Positions 43,374-53,234 of a stretch of 64,000 bases of DNA are shown here, piece after piece; the first letter of the stretch is position 1; each line of letters opens with the position of its first letter. This stretch comes from JAMQKA01 sp034521835 (lineage in GTDB: Bacteria; Bacteroidota; Rhodothermia; Balneolales; Balneolaceae): contig JAXHMA010000006.1 in the NCBI GenBank assembly GCA_034521835.1, forward strand, positions 558,001 through 622,000, given 5' to 3'. The translations under genes were made by a program, and so were the position numbers. Below the pieces are notes generated by a model, which worked only from the letters and a program-made list of their open reading frames with translations, had not been told where the DNA came from and did not search any database.

Positions 43374-44507
43374 ATGTCAGAGACAAAGTTGTCCCTTTTC
43401 TTGGTACCAGCCAAATTAATTGATATACATATCGTTGAAAGTGTATTCGAGCGATTTGGTTTCGACAAAATTACTTCATTTGAAATTTCTTCTTTGGATT
43501 CCGATGATTTAACGTCTCTTCTTTATATTGAGGATATTAGTAATTACGATACCCACTGGAAGGTTTTTGTAATGGCTGATTATTGTCCACGCCCACAAGG
43601 ATGGAGAAAACCATCATATCTGGAACCCGTTGATAATGCGAGATTGTATTTGATGCCTTATATCCGGGACTTTGCGAATGAGTATAGAACTCTTACAAAT
43701 GGAACTTCTTTTTCTTTGTTATGGACTGCCAATACAAAATTTGCTTATGCGTTATTGGAAAAATGGAAGCCCAAATTAATAAAACCGATAAAAGCAAATT
43801 TGGCAGAAAATTCTAAAAAGATGCAGTGTCCGTTTCCAGTGATTAAAGAATTTGGATATTGGCGTAATTATTGCAAAGTGCATCTGATTGAACACAATAA
43901 TAATTTAGCTGTATGCAAAATTTATCGCCCCGGACGAGAAAAATATCTCGGCAATAGGTTGCTTGTCGCAGAACGTCTTGCAAACGTCAAGGAAGTTCTG
44001 CCAATACTAGACCATGGTCCGAACTGGTTTGTAATACCGTATCTTGAAAATTGTGTTACTTTAAAAGATTATAGAAAAATTGCCGGTTTATTACCTTTAT
44101 CAGTTGTTAATCAATTGTTGAAGCTTGTCAAGAAGATAAACAGTGCCGCCTTAGCACATCTCGATTTTCATTCCGAACACGTGTTTATTAACAGTAAACA
44201 AGAATTATATGTAATCGATTTCGACAGGATTTACACATATGATGAAGCTCCACCTCTTGAAACTAATATTATGCTTACAGGTACTAAAAATATCATGAAA
44301 TATGATGGACCATATAAGTCATGGTCATATGATAATGCCTGGTTACACTTGACCGGTTTACCACTCGTTGTTTTTTTAAATGGTGGTAAATTAAAGCAAT
44401 TCTATTGGCGCTCATTATATATGACAAAAAATATATTAAACCGATTGATTCGTATGACAAAAAATACACTCAAACGATTGATTCACTTAACCCGGAAACT
44501 TTATTGA
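43374..44507 (+). CDS. Protein-kinase-like fold protein (LPS/Kdo kinase-like)
   Basis: Intact, 377 residues. The C-terminal half has kinase-like motifs: VCKIYRP (Lys182, candidate ATP-binding lysine), LAHLDFHSEHVFIN (residues 261-273, the HxD catalytic loop as in Kdo/WaaP-type and aminoglycoside kinases) and VIDFDR (281-285, DFD metal motif). The N-terminal 160 residues match nothing I recognise. It probably phosphorylates a sugar or small substrate in the glycan or lipid A pathway. The 3' end carries a 33-bp tandem duplication. It stands alone between repeats and an IS4 scar. Confidence 0.6.
   Translation: MSETKLSLFLVPAKLIDIHIVESVFERFGFDKITSFEISSLDSDDLTSLLYIEDISNYDTHWKVFVMADYCPRPQGWRKPSYLEPVDNARLYLMPYIRDFANEYRTLTNGTSFSLLWTANTKFAYALLEKWKPKLIKPIKANLAENSKKMQCPFPVIKEFGYWRNYCKVHLIEHNNNLAVCKIYRPGREKYLGNRLLVAERLANVKEVLPILDHGPNWFVIPYLENCVTLKDYRKIAGLLPLSVVNQLLKLVKKINSAALAHLDFHSEHVFINSKQELYVIDFDRIYTYDEAPPLETNIMLTGTKNIMKYDGPYKSWSYDNAWLHLTGLPLVVFLNGGKLKQFYWRSLYMTKNILNRLIRMTKNTLKRLIHLTRKLY
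44421..44486 (+). repeat. 33-bp tandem duplication inside the kinase-like gene
   Basis: Two 33-base units (44421-44453, 44454-44486) both begin ATGACAAAAAATA and encode 11 residues each: MTKNILNRLIR and MTKNTLKRLIH. The frame is kept, so the protein gains a short basic helix-like repeat near its end. Confidence 0.85.
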
Positions 44508-45438
44508 ATGTTGCCGTAGAGAAATCTTGATATTATTCTAAAAAATCCAATACAACTGCTTTTAAATTAAAATGTTAATAATTTTAAAACTAATCTCCTA
44601 TATTGGGAGGAGTTTTACCAGGATGAAATTTAGAACTATAATGAAAAAAAAGTTACTACTATAATTTACTGGTTCCAGTCAGTTAGTGTCCAATTATAAA
44701 TTAAAGAGCCCCAATTGGTTGCGAGGTTGGGTCTCTTAGTTCGTGAGCGGGTGCAAGGAAAATAGCTGTTTAAGTGTCATACGCTCCAACATTGCGACGC
44801 TCAGTACTTGCATCATCGCGTGCAGACAGACGGTAAAATGATAGATTCATGGGAAATTATAATATTGAAATAGGTGGAAATGGCCGTCCAGATCTGTGTT
44901 TTGATCGCATTTATGTTTTGTCCATAAAATGGTAACGGTGAGAACCGAGCGCCTCGAAGGTGTCTGTCAGATCCGGCAAGCTATCCCGAAAGGTACCTTG
45001 TCCGAAACACATGCATAGGATTTGATCCCAACATGAGATATTTTGCACTCGGCGATCACTTTTGTGGAGGGACTTTTTTTGAATTTCTAATTTGGGGAAC
45101 AACATCCATAAGTTGTGGGAAAGAGGATTCGACCAGTGTGCATGAAACTATCTGTTTTTAAAAATTTTGAACTGCGAAGGCGCAGGCAAGCTACAAGTTA
45201 AAGTGTGAAAAAATAAAAGTACTTATTCCATTGTGCTGCAATGATTTATAAGAAAATGAAATTGTCACAATTAGGACACTTGTGATTCTGGTTAGATAAG
45301 TTAATAACGCCTTCATTACATATAAAAAATACATTGTTTAAAATAATTTTAACTGCAGATAGGCTGTGATATAAATAACTTGTTCCCAAGTCAATTTTTG
45401 CCACGTAGAACTTTTTCTTAAAATGTTTATGTGAAATA
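44508..45438. other. Gene-free region containing an IS4 transposase scar
   Basis: No intact gene. The middle (about 44688-45105) is a transposase remnant listed separately. The flanks, 44508-44687 and 45106-45438, are AT-rich; the latter runs up to the sulfotransferase-like gene and may hold its promoter, but no clear -35/-10 pair could be chosen. Confidence 0.5.
44688..45105 (-). pseudogene. IS4-family transposase remnant (DUF4372-type)
   Basis: Read on the minus strand, KSDRRVQNISCWDQILCMCF and GQGTFRDSLPDLTDTFEALG match the N-terminal DUF4372-type region of IS4 transposases. It is joined immediately to C-terminal pieces: AIKTQIWTAISTYF, then MMQVLSVAMLERMTLKQLFS and NQLGLFNL. The catalytic middle is deleted and the frame changes. 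Inactive. Confidence 0.75.
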
Positions 45439-46140
45439 ATGAATTTCAAAAATTTAGTAAAAAGAAATCCACTTCTTTATAAAGTTTGGTTCTATTTATA
45501 TAGAACCAGAACCGGAGATAAAGTTCGGTTACCCCAAAAAACTGATCACCTGTATTTTGATGGTTATCCCAGATCGGGCAATACTTATTTCAGCGGGTTG
45601 ATATCCTTTGTTTTTGCTGATACAGAATTTACCAGTCACCTGCATGTGATTGCAGGGATCAAACTGGCGTTAAAGCAGGGGCTTCCTGTCTTTATCATTA
45701 TCCGAAAACCTGAAGACGCCATTATTTCCAACCTGTTCCGGGTAACAGAAAAGAAGAGTTTGAAACCCAGCCAGAAGCTGGTTGATGAGCTGGCTTTTGG
45801 ATATGTTGAATATTACTCTTATGTGAATTCGAGAAGAGATACATTAAATATTTTAGATTTCTCAAAAGTTACGCAGGAACCGCTTGCCATGTTAAAAAAG
45901 GTAGCACCGGTACTGTCTGATAGTAAGCGATCTGATGAGAAGTTTGAGGAACAGGTTAAAAGATTTGATGAACGGATTAAAGAGAAAGAAAAAAATAAGA
46001 TTTCTGCTACTTCAGCATTGCCTAATGAAGAAAGAAAATTTTTTAAAAATAATCACATGAACCTTGTATTGAGTTCTAAACATCTAGAAAAAGCTAATCA
46101 GCTGTATAGTACACTGGTCCAAAATCATTCTAATATTTAG
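45439..46140 (+). CDS. Sulfotransferase-like P-loop protein
   Basis: Intact, 233 residues. YFDGYPRSGNTYFSGLIS is the PAPS-type phosphate-binding loop and IIIRKPEDAIISNLFRV the matching 3'-phosphate strand. It is shorter than typical sulfotransferases (250-300) and the C-terminus is rich in Lys and Glu. Likely transfers sulfate to a sugar, but other uses of this fold are possible. It lies 14 bases before a glycosyltransferase and probably shares its transcript. Confidence 0.7.
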   Translation: MNFKNLVKRNPLLYKVWFYLYRTRTGDKVRLPQKTDHLYFDGYPRSGNTYFSGLISFVFADTEFTSHLHVIAGIKLALKQGLPVFIIIRKPEDAIISNLFRVTEKKSLKPSQKLVDELAFGYVEYYSYVNSRRDTLNILDFSKVTQEPLAMLKKVAPVLSDSKRSDEKFEEQVKRFDERIKEKEKNKISATSALPNEERKFFKNNHMNLVLSSKHLEKANQLYSTLVQNHSNI

Positions 46141-46153
46141 CTGTATAAATAAC

Positions 46154-47238
46154 ATGGGAAGAACTATATGTTTGACAATTCATTCCATGATTCCGGGCGG
46201 TATGGAGCGGGTAACCGCAGAATTAGCTTGGTACTTTTCCCAAAAAGAGGATATTGATCTTCATTTGATTATATATGGAAAAGGCAGGACGATTTTTTAC
46301 GATTTGCCCGAAAAATTGAAAGTACACAAGCCTTCTTGGGAATTTGATAATAATAAACGGTTAAGATCAACGATAAAGTCTTTTGTATTTCTCAGAAAAA
46401 AAGTTAATGAAATTGCTCCCGACAGTGTACTAAGTATGGGAGAGCGGTGGAATAACTTTGTACTGTTGGCATTGCTGGGAGTACGGACAAACGTGTATAT
46501 CTCCGATCGCTGCCAGCCCAACAAGAGGCTGAGCCTGCCGCATGAAATACTTCGCAAAATTTTATATCCGTTGGCTTCAGCAATCATCGCACAAACAGAG
46601 ATTGCAAAAAAAATATATAATGATCGGGGGTATAACAGTAATATCAAAGTAATTGGCAATCCCATCCGGTCCATTCCGTGTGAAAAAACGAACTCGGAAA
46701 GAGAAAACATTGTGCTGAGTGTTGGTCGCTTAATCGAGACCAAACATCACGACCGGTTAATAAAGATATTCAAACAAACGGATACCGAAGACTGGAAACT
46801 GGTTATTGTTGGCGGAGATGCCCAGAAGCAGAAGGGGATGAAATATTTAAGGGATTTAATTAGCGACTATGATATGGGAGACAAAGTTATTTTGACAGGC
46901 AACGTTTCAGATGTAGAAAAGTATTACTGCAGGAGTAAAATATTTGCATTCACCTCAAGTTCAGAAGGATTCCCTAATGTAATCGGAGAGGCGATGTCAG
47001 CCGGGTTGCCGGTTATTACCTATGATTGTGTGGCTGGTCCGTCGGAAATGGTTGAAGACGGCGTTAATGGGTATTTGATCGAACAGTTTAACGATGAAGA
47101 ATTTGAAAAAAAACTGCAGTACTTAATGACGAATAATGATCTAAGAAAAAAATAGGAAGAGAAGCCAAAAAAATGATCAGCAAATTTTCAGCAGAATCTG
47201 TGGGCTATCAATATTATTCATTAATGACAGAGGAGTGA
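46154..47238 (+). CDS. GT4 family glycosyltransferase, C-terminal frameshift
   Basis: ICLTIHSMIPGGMERVTAEL is the GT4 N-terminus with the glycine-rich loop. IVLSVGRLIETKHHDRLIKI opens the donor domain, and FTSSSEGFPNVIGEAMSAG holds the E-x7-E nucleotide-sugar site. The frame stops at TAG 47153 because the A run 47146-47152 has seven A; with eight it reads on to TGA 47238 (…REAKKMISKFSAESVGYQYY), giving about 361 residues. That stop overlaps the next ATG, which supports the longer reading. Resembles enzymes that add GalNAc or other hexoses. Confidence 0.83.
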
Positions 47239-48455
47239 TGAAAGTTCTACAAATTAATAAATCGGTCAATACAGGAAGCACCGGCAGAATCACGGAAGAA
47301 ATTGGTCAAAAATTAATTGATCAGGGCCATAACAGCTATATTGCATATAGTACACTTGGTTCAAATGGAAGCTCATCAAATCTTATTAAGATCGGTAATA
47401 AGATTGATGTATATATGCATGGTCTAAAAACCAGATTATTTGATCTTCATGGCTTTGGCTCGAAGCATGTCACAAGGAATTTGATCTCTAAAATAGATGA
47501 CATTAATCCGGATGTGATAGGGTTACATAATCTTCATGGATATTATCTGAATGTGGAAGTTTTATTTAACTACTTGAAAAAAAGTAAGCTTCCCGTGATC
47601 TGGACCCTTTTTGACTGCTGGGCTTTCACCGGCCATTGCACTTATTTTGAATCTATAGGATGCGAGAGGTGGATTGATGGTTGTTACGCTTGTCCCAAAA
47701 AGAATAGCTATCCGGCTAGTTACGGTCTGGATAACTCAAAAAATAATTATAAAAATAAACGTGAACTATTTACCGGTTTGGATAACCTGACAATTGTCAC
47801 TCACTCAGAGTGGCTGCGTGATTTAGTAAAAAGATCTTTCTTAAAGGAATATCCGGTTAAGGTTATAAGATCGGGAGTGGATCTAAAAACTTTCGATGTG
47901 AATAAAGATACTCCCGACAGAATAAAGGAACTAGATAAAAAAGTAATATTAGGTGTTGCCAACCTCTGGAACGCTAGAAAGGGACTAAACACTTTTTTAC
48001 AGTTGAATAATAGGCTTGATGACAGTTATCAAATAGTGTTGATTGGCCTCAGTGACAAACAAAAAGCGTCTTTGCCTGAAAATGTTATTGGACTGTCGAG
48101 AACGGAGAATGTGGAACAGCTAGCTTCTTATTATAAAGCGGCTGATGTTTTTGTAAACCCTACAACTGCAGATAACTTTCCAACAACTAATCTTGAAGCT
48201 TTGGCCTGCGGAACCCCAGTGGTGACTTATAATACGGGAGGAAGCCCAGAGGCAGTAGATGAAGATACTGGCTCTGTTGTATGCAAAGGAAATTTTAATA
48301 AACTGGTTAAAGCAATAAATTCTATTTTAGAAGGAGACAAAACATTATACATTCAAAAATGTAGAGAAAGGGCGGAAAAACTATTTAACAAAGAAGATCG
48401 ATATCAAGATTATTTAGATTTAATGTTATCTGTAAAAAATAAATCTTTAGTTTGA
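47238..48455 (+). CDS. GT4 family glycosyltransferase (WcaC-like)
   Basis: Intact, about 405 residues. VLQINKSVNTGSTGRITEEI, then HNLHGYYLNVEVLFNYLK and TLFDCWAFTGHCTYFES followed by Cys-rich GCERWIDGCYACPKK, are hallmarks of colanic-acid WcaC-type glycosyltransferases. The C-terminus has VFVNPTTADNFPTTNLEALA. The ATG at 47238 overlaps the previous stop (TGATG); GTG 47235 one codon earlier is an alternative. Transfers a sugar in repeat-unit assembly. Confidence 0.87.
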   Translation: MKVLQINKSVNTGSTGRITEEIGQKLIDQGHNSYIAYSTLGSNGSSSNLIKIGNKIDVYMHGLKTRLFDLHGFGSKHVTRNLISKIDDINPDVIGLHNLHGYYLNVEVLFNYLKKSKLPVIWTLFDCWAFTGHCTYFESIGCERWIDGCYACPKKNSYPASYGLDNSKNNYKNKRELFTGLDNLTIVTHSEWLRDLVKRSFLKEYPVKVIRSGVDLKTFDVNKDTPDRIKELDKKVILGVANLWNARKGLNTFLQLNNRLDDSYQIVLIGLSDKQKASLPENVIGLSRTENVEQLASYYKAADVFVNPTTADNFPTTNLEALACGTPVVTYNTGGSPEAVDEDTGSVVCKGNFNKLVKAINSILEGDKTLYIQKCRERAEKLFNKEDRYQDYLDLMLSVKNKSLV

Positions 48456-48643
48456 TTTTCCTGGTAAAATGTCACCGAAAATTTAATGTAAAATTTCCTA
48501 TGACGACATTTCGATTTAAAAATATGACTACCAATGGAATAAAGCCTTTGGAAGAGACTAAAAAGATTGCTCCCGATTTAAAATTTAACAGATCGGAAGG
48601 TAATAAGCGGACTATAATATGGCTTGAGAAACAAAGTAATTAA
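48452..48643 (+). pseudogene. Possible C-terminal scrap of an SDR sugar epimerase
   Basis: Sixty-three codons with PMTTFRFKNMTTNGIKPLEE and EGNKRTIIWLEKQ, resembling the extreme C-terminus of NAD-dependent nucleotide-sugar epimerases. No N-terminal part is nearby. It sits between two glycosyltransferases and overlaps the previous stop by 4 bases. Probably left by recombination or deletion. It might instead be an unknown short gene. Confidence 0.4.
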
Positions 48644-48651
48644 GAGGGGAA

Positions 48652-49849
48652 ATGAACATTTTATTTGTTACGATTTGTTGGCCTGATGAAGGCAGGAGTA
48701 ATTTATATACAGATTTGATACACGAGTTTAGGGATAATGGCCATGAGATGTATGTTGTATCTAATAATCAACGAAGAACGGGCAAGTCTTCCTCATATAA
48801 AATAGAAAAGGGGGTGAATGTTTTACGTGTTAAAACGGGAAATATCAGTAAAACAAACTATATAGAAAAAGGTCTGTCACTATTATTACTTAATTTTCAG
48901 TTTAAAAGAAAGATTAAAGAGTATTGGTCAGATAAAAATTTCGATCTAATACTGTTTAATACGCCTCCTATAACTATGTCGGGCTTGTTGAGCGATCTCA
49001 AATATAATTATAGCAGCAAAATTTATTTATTATTAAAGGATATTTGGCCATATGGATTTGTTGACTTAGAGGCTATTCAGGAAAATGGGATTATTTGGAA
49101 ATACTTCAGGAGACACGAAAAAAAAATATACGGTATTTCAGATTATATTGGCTGTATGTCGCCTAAAAATGTGGATTTTGTTTTAAAGAAAAATCCACAA
49201 CTTCGATGCTGGCAAAGTTGAAGTGTGTCCCAATGCTATCAAAGTTCCGGAAGAAAACTTCGTACCGGATGAGGGAATAAAAGAGAAGTATGGGATTCCT
49301 AAGGATGCCACGGTTTTTTTATTTAGCGGGAATCTGGGCAAAGGGCACGGGCTTGATTTTTTAATAGAATCAATTCAAAGATTGGAGGAATATGAAAAAG
49401 CATTCTTTTTGATCGGTGGAGCAGGAACCCACTTTAATAAAATCAAATCTGCTTTTTCTATATCCAAGCCCAAAAATGCATATCTCTACAGCTATCTTCC
49501 TGAAAAAGAGTTTGAGCAGATACTTGGCATTTGTGATGTCGGGTTAATACTCTTAGACAGTTGCTATTCCTATCCTCAATTTCCTTCGAGATTATTAGCA
49601 TATTTAAAATCAAAAATGGCAGTTTTATGTGCCGTTAATAAAAAGACTGACATCGGAGATATAGTCGAAGCGGCTGATGCAGGCTTAAGTACTGTTCATG
49701 GTAATTTTAAAGAATTTGAAAAGGCCGTTACCACTTTGTCCGAAAATAAAAATCAAACAAAATCAATGGGAAAGAATGCATATCAGTTACTCCTTGAGAA
49801 GTATTCGGTTGAGGATGCATATAAGGTTATCATGAAGCACTTTGAATAG
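48652..49849 (+). CDS. GT4 family glycosyltransferase (WbuB/WcaI-like), frameshifted
   Basis: ILFVTICWPDEGRSNLYTDL, FNTPPITMSGLLSDLK, and LLLKDIWPYGFVDLEAIQEN with YIGCMSPKN are the WbuB/WcaI-like acceptor domain. After one extra base near 49203 the donor domain follows: VFLFSGNLGKGHGLDFLIES, LLDSCYSYPQFPSRLLAYLK and DIVEAADAGL. About 400 residues. The relatives often add FucNAc or similar sugars. Ribosome site AGAGGGG lies just before ATG 48652. Confidence 0.82.
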
Positions 49850-49866
49850 TCTTATCTGCAACTATT

Positions 49867-50839
49867 ATGAAAATAAAAGTTTATAAAACAACGGAAATAT
49901 CTGATAAAGAATGGAGGGAATTTGTTGATGAATTCAATAAAACCTTCAACAGGAATAGTACCGTAAAAAGTAAGAAAATATTTTATACTAGTAATATATT
50001 TAGATACTCGTATCATGCTTTTGCAGTTTCAGATAAAAACAGGGTAGTTGGCCATACTTCACTTATTCCAGCCTTATACAAGTTTAACGGTGATAAAGTG
50101 CTGGCCGGCATCAGCGGTGGTACTTTTGTGTCAGAAGAATTTAGAAGTGATGTGTTATTATTTAAAAAAATGTATGAAAGCTTAAAAGACTTTGCTTCAC
50201 AAGAAGGAATGGTTGCAACATTAGGAGTGCCGAATAATAACTCATTCAAATATTCCCTGAAAATTCTTGGGAAAAAATATATTGGTGATCTCAATTACTG
50301 ATGTTTTGCCCGTTAAATTAGGGAATATTGTTGACTTAAAATTTAATTCACTTATAAATATTGGTTCAAAATTCCTTACATATACTTGGCTTTATTTAAA
50401 CCGCTTTTATTCGCTATTCCATAATCCTGTTGAAAAAGATGCAAGATTTGAATTAATAATAACCGAAGAGTTTCTAAAGAGCAGGTTTTATAAGGATTAT
50501 GAATCAGTTAGAACAAAATTTTTCAACGGATATTATAAAGTGGTGGACGAAGATGGGGTGATGGTTGCTTACATAATGTATTCTGAGATTAATTCAATTT
50601 TTAGTCTTAAATCACTATTAAAAATTAAAGAGGTTATCTTAAAAAAAGAAAATATAGATCTCATCATGTATGTCGGGCGCTTGAATTTTTTCCCGCACTT
50701 TTTACTAAAAGTACCCTCTTCGAAAGTCCCTAAAAAATTACCCCTGACAGTTGACATTATTGATAAAAAGTTTAAAAGAGATGATATTCTAAATATCAAG
50801 AATTGGAAGTTCAGTTTAATAGATTTTGATGTCAGGTAA
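49867..50839 (+). CDS. GNAT-type acyltransferase-like protein, frameshifted
   Basis: The first part (FAVSDKNRVVGHTSLIPALY, then AGISGGTFVSEEFRSDVLLF and LGVPNNNSFKYSLKILGKK) matches the long GNAT-like proteins of glycan clusters. The frame shifts at about 50298 and continues to 50839 through a lysine-rich C-terminal half. About 322 residues. It would transfer an acyl group to an amino sugar, but the acceptor is unknown. It follows a glycosyltransferase by 17 bases. Confidence 0.6.
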
Positions 50840-51544
50840 CTAGCATATGAGAGGGAAAGAAGTATCAGCCTTTTAGATTTTATATATTTCCAGTTTGTAA
50901 AAATGACTAAAGTAATTTTTTTTGATTGTAACAGAGAATAATTTTTATGATATACTTCATTATGAGTTGGTTTTGCGCTACGTCTGGAGAGGTAAGCCGT
51001 GTGGATTTTGCAGTTCTTATATTGATGCTATAAGATGGGTCTTGGAACAAGAGTATCATTACCCAGACGTTTATTGAGCAAAATTCACCTTCCTTTGAGG
51101 AAATACACATCCGGATACTGGTTTCAAATTTAAAACTTTGAGAATCCCTAACTATCTTATTCATAGAAGAAAAGTGTAAATTTGATCACCAAAATTTCCT
51201 TACACTAGGTTAATTGGAGGGATGTTGCTATTGATCAGCCAGGTGAATCTTTACTTATTGAATGGAATTTAGTAGATCCTGTAATGTGGTTTATGGAGGG
51301 CTTATAGGGTCCATTTTGGGAGCATGATAAAAACCATAGTCTTTTTTGATTTAATGCTAATTTTTAAAGAAATGACTAGTTTTTAGTCATTTCTTTAAAG
51401 GAAATAATTGGTATATATCAATATTTCAATATCGTCTATTTTATTTAACCGCACAAGAACAATTGTAAATTACTATTACACATTTCTAATTGGATACGGA
51501 TCATAAACTTTTTAAGATTAATCAAACCTAAATAGATAAGTACT
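50840..51544. other. Gene-free spacer with a perfect hairpin
   Basis: No intact gene. Broken phrases such as EPGESLLIEWNLVDPVMWF-like readings near 51236-51300 hint at an old coding remnant that I cannot assign. A perfect 16-bp inverted repeat lies at 51363-51399, about 145 bases before the acyl carrier protein gene. Confidence 0.5.
51363..51399. terminator. Perfect 16-bp stem hairpin, possible terminator
   Basis: TTTAAAGAAATGACTA and TAGTCATTTCTTTAAA pair fully around a 5-base loop (GTTTT). There is no T run after it on the plus strand, so termination is uncertain. It separates the GNAT-like gene from the acyl carrier protein operon. Confidence 0.45.
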
Positions 51545-51778
51545 ATGGAAGAAAAAATATTTGACGCTTTCAGAGAAGCGATGGATAATGAAGATCTGAA
51601 CATTGATTTATCAGACAAGTTCCGAGATTATGAGGACTGGGATTCTTTGGCCTATCTTTCCATGATTGCCGCCTTGGATGAAACATTTGGCGTAGAAATT
51701 GAGGATGAAGATTTTGAGAAACTTGAAACGGTTGGAGACTTGGTAAATGAAGTGGACAAGCGTGTTAAAGTGAAATAG
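51545..51778 (+). CDS. Acyl carrier protein
   Basis: Intact 77-residue acidic protein. DWDSLAYLSMI contains Ser34, the site for the 4'-phosphopantetheine arm, and IEDEDFEKLETVGDLV is the typical third-helix region. It is a dedicated ACP rather than the housekeeping one, judging by its place directly before a KAS III gene inside a glycan locus. It would carry a short acyl chain for later transfer to a sugar. Confidence 0.9.
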   Translation: MEEKIFDAFREAMDNEDLNIDLSDKFRDYEDWDSLAYLSMIAALDETFGVEIEDEDFEKLETVGDLVNEVDKRVKVK

Positions 51779-51858
51779 AGATTTTTTAATAGGGCTAATA
51801 ATGTATAGCTTTTAAAGTATTCGATTTAGACTCTTAAAATATCAAATTTGCTTGATTT

Positions 51859-52920
51859 ATGGCCCAGCTAACTTTCACTAATATCGGTATTCAGGCTTTA
51901 GCTGCAGCAGTTCCCCAAAACACTATTGATAACCTTAACTATACTGAACATTTTCCTGCCGAAGATGTTAAGGAGATTGTAGAAAAAACCGGTATAAAAG
52001 AACGGCGTTTTGTACCCGATGGGATGACTGCATCAGATCTTTGCTATCATGCTGCCCAAAAGTTGATGGAAGATAACGATGTTGATCCCGAAAATATAGA
52101 TGCTCTGATTCTTGTAACTCAAACTCCTGATTACCGGATGCCTGCAAGTTCGGTAATTTTGCAGGATCGATTGGGTCTGCCAAAAACTACCCTTGCTTTT
52201 GATGTCAATCTTGGATGTTCTGGATTTGTTTATGGTCTGTCGATAGCTTATGCCTATATGCAGCAACAGGGATTTAAACATGTTTTACTGTTAGATGGTG
52301 AAACAAGGTCCAAGGTATATCATCCCAAAGACCGAAAAACAGCATTTCTTTTTGGAGATGGGGGAGTTGCAGCTTTAATAGGGAAGAGTGAAGCCTACGG
52401 TGATAGTTACTTTTCTCTTAACTCTGATGGATCCAGAGAATCTTTAATTAAGATTGAGGCCGGAGGTTATAGAAATCCCAGTACACCGGAAACGCTTAAA
52501 GAAAAGGTGGTAGACGAGCATGGTAATATCCGCACTGATGAGCACGGCTATATGAATGGGGCGGATGTATTTAATTTTGCTATTCGTGAAATTCCCAAAG
52601 ATGTAAAGAATACACTTTCAATGGCAGGGCTGGATAAGGAGGAGGTCGACTACTTTATATTTCACCAGGCGAATATGTATATGAATGGTTATCTGGGTAA
52701 AAAATTGAAGTTGAAAGAGGAAAAATGCCCTATATCGTTGGATAAATTTGGAAATACTTCTTCAGTTTCAATCCCAATAACTATTGCTAGTCAGCTTCAA
52801 GAAGATTTGAAGGAAAGTAAGAAAAAATTGTTGCTTTGTGGATTTGGTGTAGGTATGTCTTGGGCTACTTCCGTTCTGAATTCAGATAATATGATTATCT
52901 CGGATCTTGTAGAGGTCTGA
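51859..52920 (+). CDS. 3-oxoacyl-ACP synthase III (FabH-like)
   Basis: Intact, 353 residues. The catalytic triad is complete: Cys120 in NLGCSGF, His269 in FIFHQAN, Asn299 in FGNTSSVSIP. It condenses an acyl-CoA starter with malonyl-ACP to form a 3-oxoacyl-ACP, or acts in a related acyl transfer. Position between a dedicated ACP and an SDR reductase suggests synthesis of a 3-hydroxyacyl group such as 3-hydroxybutyryl for decorating an amino sugar, as known from some O-antigen and flagellin-glycan islands. The last point is inference. Confidence 0.88.
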   Translation: MAQLTFTNIGIQALAAAVPQNTIDNLNYTEHFPAEDVKEIVEKTGIKERRFVPDGMTASDLCYHAAQKLMEDNDVDPENIDALILVTQTPDYRMPASSVILQDRLGLPKTTLAFDVNLGCSGFVYGLSIAYAYMQQQGFKHVLLLDGETRSKVYHPKDRKTAFLFGDGGVAALIGKSEAYGDSYFSLNSDGSRESLIKIEAGGYRNPSTPETLKEKVVDEHGNIRTDEHGYMNGADVFNFAIREIPKDVKNTLSMAGLDKEEVDYFIFHQANMYMNGYLGKKLKLKEEKCPISLDKFGNTSSVSIPITIASQLQEDLKESKKKLLLCGFGVGMSWATSVLNSDNMIISDLVEV

Positions 52921-53234
52921 AGGTTTATCTCGCCATAGATTATTTATATACATATTTGATTTTGAGAAAAAAAGTAGAAATTCACTTACTATTTTATCTA
53001 ATAAGGCGATTTTTTTGGGTTACAGACTAGGACCTAGTATCAGAAAAAAGCGTAATTAAAATGATCAGCAGAGTCTCGAATACAGCCCACAAAGTCCCTC
53101 GAAGAGGGGCGCAGGAAGATGACCTGACAAAATGAAATAAAATGACCACTATTGATAATTATGCTTACTTCTGGAATTAAACTAGTAATAAGTAATATTC
53201 CGCCAATAAGTTATTAACTAAAGATAGAATTTCG
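52921..53234. other. Spacer with one short GC-rich repeat
   Basis: No gene seen. AAAGTCCCTCGAAGAGGGGC near 53090 belongs to the short repeat family found at 33897, 41302, 41928 and 42330. Confidence 0.5.

Noticed and set aside
47146..47238. Programmed frameshifting at A runs
   Set aside because: Runs of A followed by a break occur in many unrelated genes here without a shared slippery heptamer or downstream stem; under-called runs explain them better.
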